Positions 50,966 through 58,793 of a stretch of DNA of 64,000 bases are shown piece after piece. The notes under the pieces are model-generated. The model was not told the origin of the DNA. It saw nothing but the letters and a program-made list of their open reading frames with translations, and searched no databases. This stretch comes from Methylobacterium sp. J-067 (lineage in GTDB: Bacteria; Pseudomonadota; Alphaproteobacteria; Rhizobiales; Beijerinckiaceae): contig NZ_JAKSXZ010000044.1 of NCBI RefSeq assembly GCF_022829465.1, positions 1 to 64,000 of the forward strand, given 5' to 3'. Within the stretch, counting starts at the first letter, position 1; the number at the start of each line of letters is the position of its first letter. The translations under genes and the position numbers were made by a program.

Positions 50966-50985
50966 ACAGGTTTTGCAAAACCTGT
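50966..50985. promoter_or_regulatory. Perfect 20-bp palindrome between divergent genes (operator candidate)
   Basis: ACAGGTTTTGCAAAACCTGT is an exact 20-base palindrome, 60 bases upstream of the membrane-protein start and 115 upstream of sodB. It has no T tract and is not a terminator. It does not match Fur, Irr, LexA or NrdR consensus as I know them. It probably binds a dimeric regulator acting on one or both divergent promoters. Confidence 0.55.
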
Positions 50986-51099
50986 TCGCACGGCCCTTAC
51001 GGCGTTGCCGATGACGCAGGCCCGACTTACGTACCGGACGTCAACCCGGGGACCCCCGCCGGGGGCATGCGGTTGCCCTCGGCCGCACGGAGACATGCA

Positions 51100-51699
51100 A
51101 TGACTTTCACCCTGCCGGAACTGCCCTACGCCTACGACGCCCTCGGGCCGTACATGTCGAAGGAGACCTTGGAGTTTCACCACGACAAGCACCACAAGGC
51201 TTATGTGGATACCGGCAACAAGCTGCTCGAAGGCAGCGATCTGGCGGGCAAGAGCGTCGAGGAGATCGTGAAGGCCGCCTACAACACGAATCAGGCGCTC
51301 TTCAACAACGCCGGCCAGCACTACAACCACATCCACTTCTGGAACTGGATGAAGCCGAACGGTGGCGGTGCCATCCCCGGCGCCCTGGCCAAGAAGATCG
51401 ATGAGGACCTCGGCGGCGCCGAGAAGTTCAAGGCCGACTTCATCCAGGCCGGCGTCACGCAGTTCGGCTCGGGCTGGGCGTGGCTCGTCGTGAAGGACGG
51501 CAAGCTTGCCCTCATGAAGACCCCGAACGGCGAGAACCCCCTGGTCCACGGCGCCAAGCCGATCCTCGGCGTCGATGTGTGGGAGCATTCCTACTACATC
51601 GACTACCGCAACCGCCGCCCCGACTACCTCAAGGCGTTCATCGAGAACCTCGTGAACTGGGAGCACGTCGAGAAGATGTACGCCGAGGCCACCGCCTGA
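51100..51699 (+). CDS. sodB: Superoxide dismutase, Fe/Mn family
   Basis: Cytoplasmic SOD of 199 aa, starting MTFTLPELPYAYDALGPYMSKETLEFHHDKHHKAYV. Metal ligands are His27, a His in the NHIHFWNWM segment (around residue 80), and Asp159 and His163 in VDVWEHSYYIDYR. The NNAGQHYNH segment has Gln in the position typical of Fe-type enzymes, so Fe is favoured, but cambialistic use cannot be excluded. GGAGACATGCA before ATG 51100 gives a ribosome-binding site. Confidence 0.96.
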   Translation: MTFTLPELPYAYDALGPYMSKETLEFHHDKHHKAYVDTGNKLLEGSDLAGKSVEEIVKAAYNTNQALFNNAGQHYNHIHFWNWMKPNGGGAIPGALAKKIDEDLGGAEKFKADFIQAGVTQFGSGWAWLVVKDGKLALMKTPNGENPLVHGAKPILGVDVWEHSYYIDYRNRRPDYLKAFIENLVNWEHVEKMYAEATA

Positions 51700-51707
51700 G
51701 CGTATCC

Positions 51708-51747
51708 CACCGGGCGCCGCGCCGCGCGGCTGTGGCGCCCGGGCCCT
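51708..51747 (+). terminator. Probable terminator after sodB
   Basis: CCGGGCGCC (51710-51718) pairs perfectly with GGCGCCCGG (51734-51742), with a 15-base GC-rich loop that can fold further. The tail GCCCTTGAG has only a short T run, so termination may be partial. Confidence 0.5.
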
Positions 51748-51771
51748 TGAGATGAAAACCGAAACCCGATC

Positions 51772-53298
51772 ATGATCCGCTCCATCCTCTCCGTCGGCGG
51801 GTGGACGCTCGTCTCGCGCGTGACCGGCTTCGCCCGCGACGTGGTGATGGCCGCCGTGATGGGCGCCGGGCCCCTCGCCGACGCCTTCGTCGTCGCCTTC
51901 CGGCTTCCCAACCATTTCCGGGCCATCTTCGGCGAGGGGGCGTTCAACACCGCCTTCGTGCCCTCCTACGCCTCCCTGGAGGAGGCGGCGGCGACCGGTG
52001 CCGCGCGGCGCTTCGCGGATCGCGTCTTCACGCTGATGCTGATCGTGCAGCTCGTGCTGCTCAACCTCGCCCTGCCGCTGATGCCATGGGTGGTCCACGC
52101 CCTGGCGCCGGGGTTCGAGGAGGGCGGCGAACGCTTCCAGCTCGCGGTGGCGCTGACGCGGATCACCTTCCCCTACCTGCTGTTCATGACCCTGGTGACG
52201 CTGCTGTCGGGCATCCTCAACGCCCATCGCCGCTTCGCCGTGGCGGCGGGCGCGCCGGTCCTGCTCAACCTCGCCATGCTGGCGGCCCTGAGCCTCACGG
52301 CCCTGTTCCCCAATGCCGCCTATGCCGCCGCCTGGGGCGTCGCGGTCTCGGGCCTGCTCCAGTTCGGCCTGCTCTGGTGGGGCTGCCGCCGCGCGGGGGT
52401 GATGCCGGACCTCGCGGTGCCCCGCCTCGATCCGGCGCTGAGGCGGTTCTTTGCGGTGCTCGGGCCGGCGGTGATCGGCTCGGCCGGGTTCCAGATCGCG
52501 GCCTTCGCCGACACGATCATCGCCAGTTGGCTGCCGACCGGCGCGGTCTCGGCGCTCTATTACGCCGACCGGCTCTACCAACTGCCCTTCGGTGTCATCG
52601 CCATCGCGGCGGGCACGGTGCTGCTGCCGGAGATGAGCCGCCGCATCGCGGCCGGCGACGTGGCCGGCGCCCATGGGGCGCAGAACCGGGCTGCGGGGTT
52701 CTCCCTGGCCCTGTCGGCGCCGTTCACCGTCGCCTTCCTGACGATCCCCGGCTTGATCATGGCCGCCCTGTTCCAACGGGGCGAGTTCAGCGGCGAGGAC
52801 GCCGCCCGCGCCGCGTCGGTGCTCGCGGCCTACGGGCTGGCGCTGCCGGCGGTGGTGCTGGTGCGCAGCGCCGTGGCGAGCTTCTATGCCCGCCAGGACA
52901 CCAAGACGCCGCTCTGGGCCTCGCTCACCGCCATTGCCGTGAACGTGGTGCTGAAGCTGTGGCTCACCGGCCCCTACGGCGTCACCGGCCTCGCCATGGC
53001 GACGGCGGTGAGCCAATGGGTCAACCTTGCGATCCTCGTCGCCCTCGCCCTGCGGAGGGGATGGACGGCGCCGGGGCGGACACTCGGCCTGACCCTCGCG
53101 GGGGTGGTGGTCGCCTGCATCGCCCTGACGGGCGTGTCCCTGTTCGGACGTCCCGTCGCCGAGGCGCTGGTGCCGACCCTGTCCCATGGGCGTGAGATCG
53201 CGGTGCTCGTCCTCCTCGGCCTCGCGGGGGCGTTGGTCTATGGCGGGCTGCTCCTCGGCTCGCTGCACCTGTTCGGGCTTCGCCTGCGCCGGGCGTGA
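51772..53298 (+). CDS. murJ: Lipid II flippase MurJ
   Basis: MurJ moves lipid-linked peptidoglycan precursor across the inner membrane. The 508-aa protein has about 14 transmembrane helices. The start is MIRSILSVGGWTLVSRVTGFARDVVMAAVMGAGPLADAFVVAFRLPNHFRAIFGEGAFNTAFVPSY, the family hallmark with its conserved Arg residues in the central cavity. LYYADRLYQLPFGVIAIAAGTVLLPEMSRR and SFYARQDTKTPLWASLTAIAVNVVLKL follow. The haloacid dehalogenase starts 48 bases downstream on the same strand. Confidence 0.96.
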   Translation: MIRSILSVGGWTLVSRVTGFARDVVMAAVMGAGPLADAFVVAFRLPNHFRAIFGEGAFNTAFVPSYASLEEAAATGAARRFADRVFTLMLIVQLVLLNLALPLMPWVVHALAPGFEEGGERFQLAVALTRITFPYLLFMTLVTLLSGILNAHRRFAVAAGAPVLLNLAMLAALSLTALFPNAAYAAAWGVAVSGLLQFGLLWWGCRRAGVMPDLAVPRLDPALRRFFAVLGPAVIGSAGFQIAAFADTIIASWLPTGAVSALYYADRLYQLPFGVIAIAAGTVLLPEMSRRIAAGDVAGAHGAQNRAAGFSLALSAPFTVAFLTIPGLIMAALFQRGEFSGEDAARAASVLAAYGLALPAVVLVRSAVASFYARQDTKTPLWASLTAIAVNVVLKLWLTGPYGVTGLAMATAVSQWVNLAILVALALRRGWTAPGRTLGLTLAGVVVACIALTGVSLFGRPVAEALVPTLSHGREIAVLVLLGLAGALVYGGLLLGSLHLFGLRLRRA

Positions 53299-53346
53299 AC
53301 GGAGCACCGCCGGCCGAGTTGTTGGCGGAGAATGCGAGGAGACCGC

Positions 53347-54021
53347 ATGTCCGACTTGAACCTTCTGGACGGGATCCGCGCCGCGGTCTTCGACGCCTAC
53401 GGCACGCTGTTCGACGTGAACGCAGCGGTGCAGCGCCACGCCGCCGCCATCGGGCCCCAGGCGACGTCCCTCTCCGAGACGTGGCGCACCAAGCAGCTGG
53501 AATACAGCTGGATCCACGGGCTGATGGGCCGGTACGAGCCCTTCTGGACGCTGACCGAACGCGCCCTCGATTTCGCCCTGGCCAAGCACCCGGAGGTGGA
53601 CCGGGGGCTGCGCGAGCGGCTCCTCGACGCCTATCGCGATCTCGATGCCTACGAGGAGGTGCCGGGCGTGCTCGCGGCGCTCCGGGAGCGGGGCCTGCGG
53701 ACGGCGATCCTCACCAACGGCGACAAGCCGATGATCGACCGGGCCGTGGCCTCGGCCGGGCTGGCGGGGCATCTCGACGCAGTGCTGACGGTGGATGCGG
53801 TGCGGATGTTCAAGACGCACCCGGACGCCTACCGGATCGCCCTCGATGAATTCGGCGTGAGCCGCGAGGAGGTGCTGTTTTGCTCCTCGAACCGGTGGGA
53901 CATCGCGGGGGCCGCCGCCTACGGCTTCCGCCCGGTCTGGATCAACCGGAAGGGCCTGCCCGACGAGTATCCGGACTTCGCCCCGGTGGCCGTGCTCTGC
54001 TCCCTCGAAGGGCTGCTCTAG
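53347..54021 (+). CDS. Haloacid dehalogenase-type II hydrolase (HAD superfamily)
   Basis: A 224-aa HAD hydrolase. The nucleophile motif is FDAYGTLFDVNAA, motif II LTNGDKPM, motif III lysine FKTHPDAY and motif IV SSNRWDIAGAAAYGFRPVWINR. These match L-2-haloacid dehalogenases, which hydrolyse 2-haloalkanoates to hydroxy acids. ATG 53347 follows GCGAGGAGACCGC. The enzyme may act on natural halo-acids or as a phosphatase; substrate is not provable from sequence. Confidence 0.88.
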   Translation: MSDLNLLDGIRAAVFDAYGTLFDVNAAVQRHAAAIGPQATSLSETWRTKQLEYSWIHGLMGRYEPFWTLTERALDFALAKHPEVDRGLRERLLDAYRDLDAYEEVPGVLAALRERGLRTAILTNGDKPMIDRAVASAGLAGHLDAVLTVDAVRMFKTHPDAYRIALDEFGVSREEVLFCSSNRWDIAGAAAYGFRPVWINRKGLPDEYPDFAPVAVLCSLEGLL

Positions 54022-54092
54022 CTCGGTGGCCTTCCGACAAAATTAAGGCTCTCGCGCTCTCATCCGCTCAACACGAGCAGGAGAGTTCTCGC

Positions 54093-54446
54093 GTGTCCGT
54101 TCACCCGTCTTTGTCCACGATCCGCGCCAGCGCCCTCGCGCTGGCCGGTCTTCTCACCGTCACCGCCATGCCCGCCACCGCCCGCGACGGGCAGAACGGC
54201 GCGATCATCGGCGGCCTCGCGGCCGGCGTCGTCGGCGGCATGGTTGGCAGCGCCATCGTGAACGGCGCCAACAACCCGCCGCCGCCGCCCCCGCCGGAGT
54301 ACCGCCCGCGCCGGGTGCTGGTGGAAGACGAGCCCGAGACCGTCATCGTCCGCGAGCGTCGCGGCCCGATCTGCCATTACGAGCGCCGCAAGGTGTGGCT
54401 CGACGACGAGAACTTCACCTTCAAGCGCGTGCAGGTCTGCGAGTAA
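54093..54446 (+). CDS. Small exported Gly-zipper-like protein, function unknown
   Basis: A 117-aa precursor starting at GTG 54093 after AGCAGGAGAG. Signal peptide ASALALAGLLTVTAMPATARD is followed by a Gly-rich hydrophobic segment (GAIIGGLAAGVVGGMVGSAIVNG), which resembles glycine-zipper membrane segments. The segment NNPPPPPPPEYRPRRVLVEDEPETVIVRERRG and a C-terminal Cys-containing stretch (ICHYERRKVWLDDENFTFKRVQVCE) complete it. It may sit in the outer envelope. Confidence 0.75.
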   Translation: MSVHPSLSTIRASALALAGLLTVTAMPATARDGQNGAIIGGLAAGVVGGMVGSAIVNGANNPPPPPPPEYRPRRVLVEDEPETVIVRERRGPICHYERRKVWLDDENFTFKRVQVCE

Positions 54447-54452
54447 GCAAGG

Positions 54453-54480
54453 CGGGCTGCGGGCACCCCGCCCGCAGCCT
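54453..54480. terminator. Hairpin between two convergent genes
   Basis: GGCTGCGGGC (54455-54464) pairs perfectly with GCCCGCAGCC (54470-54479) over ACCCC. It lies between the stop of the plus-strand small gene and the dnaN stop (54480-54482, minus). No T tract follows on either side, so it may act as a weak two-way terminator or stabilise the mRNA 3' ends. Confidence 0.45.
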
Positions 54481-55601
54481 CACACCCGCATCGGCATCAG
54501 CACGTAGAGGGCCGAGGCGCCCTCGCGGTCCTGGATCAGGGTCGGCGAGCCGGGATCGGCCAGCTTGAACAGGGCGGTGTCGCCTTCCAGTTGCGCCGTG
54601 ATGTCGAGCAGGTAGCGGGCGTTGAAACCGATGTCGAGGGCGGACGCCGCGTAGTCGACGTCCAGCTCCTCGGTGGCGCTGCCCGCATCGGGGTTGTTCA
54701 CGGAGAGGGCGAGGCGCCCGTCCGTCAATCCGAGCTTCACCGCCCGGCCCCGCTCCGACGAGATGGTCGAGACGCGGTCCACCGCCTTGGCGAAGGTGTC
54801 GCGCTCCACGGTCAAGCGCTTGTCGTTGTTGGCCGGGATGACCCGCTGATAATCGGGGAAGGTGCCGTCGATCAGCTTCGAGATCAGAGTCAGCCCGTCC
54901 GCGAAGCGCAGGCGGATCTTGGCGGGCGACAGGTCGATGCCGACCGTCTCGCCGCCGTCGTCGAGGAGCTTCTGGATCTCGGCCACCGCCTTGCGCGGCA
55001 CGATCACCCCCGGCATCCCGACGCTGCCCGCAGGGGCGGGGATCTCGACGCGGGCGAGGCGGTGCCCGTCCGTCGCCACCGCGCGCAGGACCGGCGCGCC
55101 ATCCGATTCCAGCACGTGCAGGAATATGCCGTTCAGGTAGTAGCGCGTCTCCTCGGTGGAGATCGCGAATTGCGTCTTGTCGATGAGGCGCTTGAGGTCG
55201 GCGGCGCCGATCTCGAACCCATGCGGCATCTCGCCCGTGGCGAGATCGGGGAAGTCGCCTTCCGGCAGGGCGCCCAGGGCGAAGCGCGAGCGGCCGGAGC
55301 GGATCGACATCTGCCCCCCTTCGCCGCCGGTTTCCAGGGAGACCTGCGCGCCTTCGGGGAGCTTGCGCACGATGTCGTAGAGGACGTGCGCCGGCACGGT
55401 GGTGGCGCCGGGATCCGACACGTCGGCGGCGATGCCCTCCGTCACCTCGATGTCGAGGTCGGTCGCCTTCAGCTGGAGTGTCGATCCCTCGCCGCGCAGG
55501 AGCACGTTCGACAGGATCGGGATGGTGTTGCGCCGCTCCACCACCCGGTGGACGTGGCCGAGCGACCTGAGAAGGGCCGCGCGCTCGACGATGACTCTCA
55601 T
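54480..55601 (-). CDS. dnaN: DNA polymerase III subunit beta (sliding clamp)
   Basis: The beta clamp encircles DNA and tethers polymerase III. The 373-aa product has three clamp domains of about 120 residues each: MRVIVERAALLRSLGHVHRVVERRNTIPILSNVLLRGEGSTLQLKATDLDIEV, FEIGAADLKRLIDKTQFAIS and YVLMPMRV at the end. Here dnaN is next to fliO and not next to dnaA, as is common in alphaproteobacteria. Spacing to the upstream fliO gene is 128 bases on the same strand. Confidence 0.96.
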   Translation of the reverse strand: MRVIVERAALLRSLGHVHRVVERRNTIPILSNVLLRGEGSTLQLKATDLDIEVTEGIAADVSDPGATTVPAHVLYDIVRKLPEGAQVSLETGGEGGQMSIRSGRSRFALGALPEGDFPDLATGEMPHGFEIGAADLKRLIDKTQFAISTEETRYYLNGIFLHVLESDGAPVLRAVATDGHRLARVEIPAPAGSVGMPGVIVPRKAVAEIQKLLDDGGETVGIDLSPAKIRLRFADGLTLISKLIDGTFPDYQRVIPANNDKRLTVERDTFAKAVDRVSTISSERGRAVKLGLTDGRLALSVNNPDAGSATEELDVDYAASALDIGFNARYLLDITAQLEGDTALFKLADPGSPTLIQDREGASALYVLMPMRV

Positions 55602-55729
55602 CGCACAAACTCTGACAATTCGGGACCGCGGCGGCCCCTGGAAAACGGTCGTTCAGCTTGGCGAAGCGCCGGAGCGAAGGCAAGGCCGTGCAGCCCGACT
55701 CGCACAGGCGAGGCGTTCAAACGCCCGCC

Positions 55730-57043
55730 TTAGCCACGCTTGTCGAGGGGTCGGCCAAGCAACCGGGCGAATTCCGCCTCGATTTCCTCGACGGAGAACG
55801 GGTTGCCGGGGGATTTCGGCTCGGGCTTCGTCGCGGCCGGCTCCGGGCGCTGGGCGGCGGCCTTCTTCTCCGCACGGGTCGGCCGGGCGGCCGGCTCGGC
55901 CTCATCCTTGTCCGACATCCCCGAGGCCACCGGATCGAGGGGCGGGGGCACCAGGGCGGCCATCGCGGCGGCGATCGGATCGACCTGCGGCGGGGCCGGC
56001 GGGGGCGGCGGCGGGACGACCGGAGCCGGCGGCGTGGGGGCGGACGACAAGGTGGGCGGTGGCACGACCGCCGAACTCGGGCGCGCGATGGCGGCCTGAA
56101 GCTGGCGGGCCATGTCCGACAGGACGGCGGGGTCCACCGGGCGCGGATCGACCGCCGGGGGCGTCACCAGAGGCGTCACTGGCGGCGTCATCGGGGGCGG
56201 CGTCAGGGGAGGGGGCGTCACCGGAGGGGATGTCAGCGGCGGCATGGCGAAGCCGGCCTCCGGCAGGCGGATCGGCTCGGCCGGGCGCTCGGCTTGGCGC
56301 TCGGCTTGGCGTTCGACCTCGGGCTTCCGGTCGAGGGGCGGCGTGGCGCCGCGCGGCGGACGGGGGCGCATCAGCGCCTCCCGCACCGAGGCCGGCGGGG
56401 TCGGCATGACCGGCGCGGGCGGCGGCGCCGGGCTCGGCGGCGGAACCGGGATGTCCCGGCCCGGCTCGTCGCCATCGATCAGGGCAGCGTCGAGGGGCAG
56501 GCGCACGGGCGGGGGGGCGCTGGAGCCCGGCACCGGGGGAGGCACCACCACCGGCATCTCGAAGGCGGGTTCGGCGCGGCGCGGCGGGGTCTCAAGGATG
56601 GGGCGTCCGGCCTCGGCGATGGCGCGGGGCGGCTCGGGCAGGCGGCCGGCTTCCGCCAGCGGATCGGGCAGGGGCTCGGCGGCGGGCTCGGCGCGGAGCG
56701 TCGCCTCGGGCAGGGGCCGCTGGCCGCGCTGGATGTTGCGCTCGATCACCACGTCGTTCGGGCCGCCGACGAGGAGCAGGTGCTCCACATTGTCCCGCCG
56801 CAGCAGGATCAACTGCCGGGCGCGGTCCAGCTCGTAGACGTCGACGATGCCGAGGCGCGGCTGGCGCGAGCGACCGCTGCGCCCCTGAAGCGCGCCGCCG
56901 GTCCCGGTTAGACGGCGGACCACGAACACGATCGCGGCCAGTGCCGAGAAGATGATCGCGAAGATGACGAGGTACTGGATGATCGGGGAGCCGTCAGAGC
57001 CGAACACGGATCGTAGCCATGACAAGGTTACGCACTCGCACAT
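55730..57043 (-). CDS. fliO: FliO-domain flagellar protein with long proline-rich tail
   Basis: FliO is a small membrane protein that helps assemble FliP into the export gate. The 437-aa product has one transmembrane helix near the N-terminus (IIQYLVIFAIIFSALAAIVFVV) and a FliO-like domain (about residues 45-105: RQPRLGIVDVYELDRARQLILLRRDNVEHLLLVGGPNDVVIERNI). A very long Pro/Ala-rich region (about 110-400) follows and a short helix (FSVEEIEAEFARLLGRPLD) ends it. E. coli FliO is about 120 aa, so the tail is an extra. It is divergent from flgB across a 246-base gap carrying two CtrA-box patterns. Confidence 0.75.
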   Translation of the reverse strand: MCECVTLSWLRSVFGSDGSPIIQYLVIFAIIFSALAAIVFVVRRLTGTGGALQGRSGRSRQPRLGIVDVYELDRARQLILLRRDNVEHLLLVGGPNDVVIERNIQRGQRPLPEATLRAEPAAEPLPDPLAEAGRLPEPPRAIAEAGRPILETPPRRAEPAFEMPVVVPPPVPGSSAPPPVRLPLDAALIDGDEPGRDIPVPPPSPAPPPAPVMPTPPASVREALMRPRPPRGATPPLDRKPEVERQAERQAERPAEPIRLPEAGFAMPPLTSPPVTPPPLTPPPMTPPVTPLVTPPAVDPRPVDPAVLSDMARQLQAAIARPSSAVVPPPTLSSAPTPPAPVVPPPPPPAPPQVDPIAAAMAALVPPPLDPVASGMSDKDEAEPAARPTRAEKKAAAQRPEPAATKPEPKSPGNPFSVEEIEAEFARLLGRPLDKRG

Positions 57044-57113
57044 TCCTGCCGTGGCGAGTTCCGCGGCAGGCTCCGCGTCATAACACGAGGCCGCACCAAA
57101 CGGGCAGGCCGAA

Positions 57114-57128
57114 TTAAGGCTTCGTTAA
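57114..57128. promoter_or_regulatory. CtrA box (fliO side)
   Basis: TTAA (57114-57117), GGCTTCG (7 bases), TTAA (57125-57128), followed by C. This is an exact TTAA-N7-TTAA match. Located 71-85 bases upstream of the fliO start codon. Confidence 0.6.
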
Positions 57129-57216
57129 CAGCTCGTCGGGGGCTGCGCGCCTGAACGTACCTGTTCGGGTCGGGTTGATCCGGCATTCGCGCGTGCAGGG
57201 GGCGACGGCAAGGTCT

Positions 57217-57231
57217 TTAACGGCGCGTTAA
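57217..57231. promoter_or_regulatory. CtrA box (flgB side)
   Basis: TTAA (57217-57220), CGGCGCG (7 bases), TTAA (57228-57231), continuing as TTAACCAT, the preferred half-site. Exact match, 59 bases upstream of the flgB start. The rest of the 246-base gap shows no gene. Confidence 0.65.
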
Positions 57232-57289
57232 CCATGGACACGGCAGTTTTTGCCGAGCCCGGACCTGCCGGGTGCGACGCGAGGGGGCC

Positions 57290-57694
57290 ATGGCCATTTC
57301 TGACCTGCCCATGCTGGCGATGCTGCGCACCCGGATGCAGTGGAACCAGGCGCGCCAGACCGTCATCGCCCAGAACGTTGCCAACGCCGACACCCCGGGC
57401 TTCAAGCCCCAGGATCTCGCCGAACTGCGGTTCGACAAGGGGACCGGCCAGGCGCAGCGCAGTTCGCCTGGCCTCACCCTCACGGCGGCGGGCCATCAGG
57501 CGCCCATCGGACAATCCGACGCAGCGGGCGATCCGCGCAAGGTCAAGGATTTCGAGGTTCGGCCGAGCGGCAACGGCGTCAATCTCGAGGACGAGATGAT
57601 GAAGGCCGGCGACATCCAGACCGATTATCAGCTCGCCGCCTCGCTCTACCAGCACAGCCTCACGACCCTGAAGATCGCCATCGGCAAGAGCTGA
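57290..57694 (+). CDS. flgB: Flagellar basal-body rod protein FlgB
   Basis: FlgB is the proximal rod protein of the flagellum. 134 aa, starting MAISDLPMLAMLRTRMQWNQARQTVIAQNVANADTPGFKPQDL with the hallmark rod-protein N-terminal motif (NVANADTPGFK). The C-terminal helix ends with SLYQHSLTTLKIAIGK. ATG 57290 follows GAGGGGGCC. First gene of a run of six flagellar genes on the plus strand. Confidence 0.95.
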   Translation: MAISDLPMLAMLRTRMQWNQARQTVIAQNVANADTPGFKPQDLAELRFDKGTGQAQRSSPGLTLTAAGHQAPIGQSDAAGDPRKVKDFEVRPSGNGVNLEDEMMKAGDIQTDYQLAASLYQHSLTTLKIAIGKS

Positions 57695-57744
57695 TCTCAC
57701 CCGGCCTTTTGAACGTGCGGAACTCCTAGAGAGAGGGGCGGGCG

Positions 57745-58152
57745 GTGGAATTCTCAAAATCCCTGACGGCATCGACATCCGGCCTAAAGGCGCAGTCCGG
57801 CCGGATGCGGATCATCGCGGAGAACATCGCGAACGCCGATTCCGCGCCGGCGAGCAAGGGCGCCGAGCCCTATCGCCGCAAGATCCCGACCTTCACCAGC
57901 CATCTCGACCGCGAGACCGGCGCCAACGTCGTGGAGACGGGGCGCGTGCGGCGCGACTCGAGCGCCTTCCGCACGAAGCACGACCCCGGCAACCCGGTCG
58001 CCGACGCGAAGGGCGACGTGGCGATGCCGAACGTGAACCCGCTGATCGAGAACATGGACATGCGCGAGGCCCAGCGCAGCTACGAGGCGAACCTCAACAT
58101 GGTCACGACGACGCGCAAGATGATTGCGCAGACCCTCGCGATCCTAAAGTAG
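57745..58152 (+). CDS. flgC: Flagellar basal-body rod protein FlgC
   Basis: Proximal rod subunit FlgC, 135 aa, GTG start at 57745 after GAGAGAGGGGC. Motifs are MRIIAENIANADSAPASKGAEPYRRKIPTF and the C-terminal IENMDMREAQRSYEANLNMVTTTRKMIAQTLAILK, the usual FlgC ending. Confidence 0.96.
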   Translation: MEFSKSLTASTSGLKAQSGRMRIIAENIANADSAPASKGAEPYRRKIPTFTSHLDRETGANVVETGRVRRDSSAFRTKHDPGNPVADAKGDVAMPNVNPLIENMDMREAQRSYEANLNMVTTTRKMIAQTLAILK

Positions 58153-58162
58153 GGGCAGCGCC

Positions 58163-58477
58163 ATGGCTTCGAGCAACTTCGCGGCGGGCGCCTACGCCGC
58201 CGTCCAGGGCCTTGCCTCCGGGCGGCCCACCCCCCGCGTCCAGCAGACCCAATCCCCCGGCGAGGGTTTCGCCGGCCTCCTCGGCCAAGCCATCGACGGG
58301 GTCGGCGATGCCGGCCGCCGGGCGGATGCCCAGGCGATCACCGCCGCCTCCGGCAAGGCCAACGTGGTCGATGTCGTCACCGCCGTCGCCGAGAGCGAGA
58401 CGGCCCTGCAAACCATGGTCGCCGTCCGCGACCGCATGATCTCCGCCTACGAGGAAATCATGCGGATGCAGATCTGA
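58163..58477 (+). CDS. fliE: Flagellar hook-basal body complex protein FliE
   Basis: FliE joins the MS ring to the rod. 104 aa, with the C-terminal FliE signature VVTAVAESETALQTMVAVRDRMISAYEEIMRMQI. It lies 10 bases after flgC and is part of the same operon. Confidence 0.94.
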   Translation: MASSNFAAGAYAAVQGLASGRPTPRVQQTQSPGEGFAGLLGQAIDGVGDAGRRADAQAITAASGKANVVDVVTAVAESETALQTMVAVRDRMISAYEEIMRMQI

Positions 58478-58496
58478 CGCCGCGCGGAACCCCACG

Positions 58497-58763
58497 ATGA
58501 CCGGCCTCGCCATCCTCGACGTCGCCCGCGACGGCATCTTCGTCTTCCTGAAGGTCGCCGGCCCGCTGATGCTCGTCGCCCTGTTCGTGGGTCTCGTCGT
58601 CTCGCTGGTGCAGGCGCTGACGCAGATCCAGGAGCAGACGCTGATCTACGTGCCCAAGATCGTCGCGGTCTTCGCGACCCTCCTGTTGATGCTCCCGTTC
58701 ATGGGCGATGCCATGGCCGGCTACATGACCCGCATCGCCGCCCGGATCGCGGCGGGCGGGTGA
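58497..58763 (+). CDS. fliQ: Flagellar export gate protein FliQ
   Basis: FliQ is part of the FliPQR export gate. 88 aa with two transmembrane helices, GPLMLVALFVGLVVSLVQALTQIQEQTLIYVPKIVAVFATLLLMLPFMG, the full family pattern. ATG 58497. Confidence 0.96.
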   Translation: MTGLAILDVARDGIFVFLKVAGPLMLVALFVGLVVSLVQALTQIQEQTLIYVPKIVAVFATLLLMLPFMGDAMAGYMTRIAARIAAGG

Positions 58764-58793
58764 TGGCGCCCGTCATGCGCTATAGGGAGGCGC

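Noticed and set aside
50266..53820. Minus-strand open frame of 1184 codons opposite sodB, murJ and part of the dehalogenase
   Set aside because: Runs antisense through two well-identified genes, with an Arg/Gly/Pro/His-rich translation and no domain.
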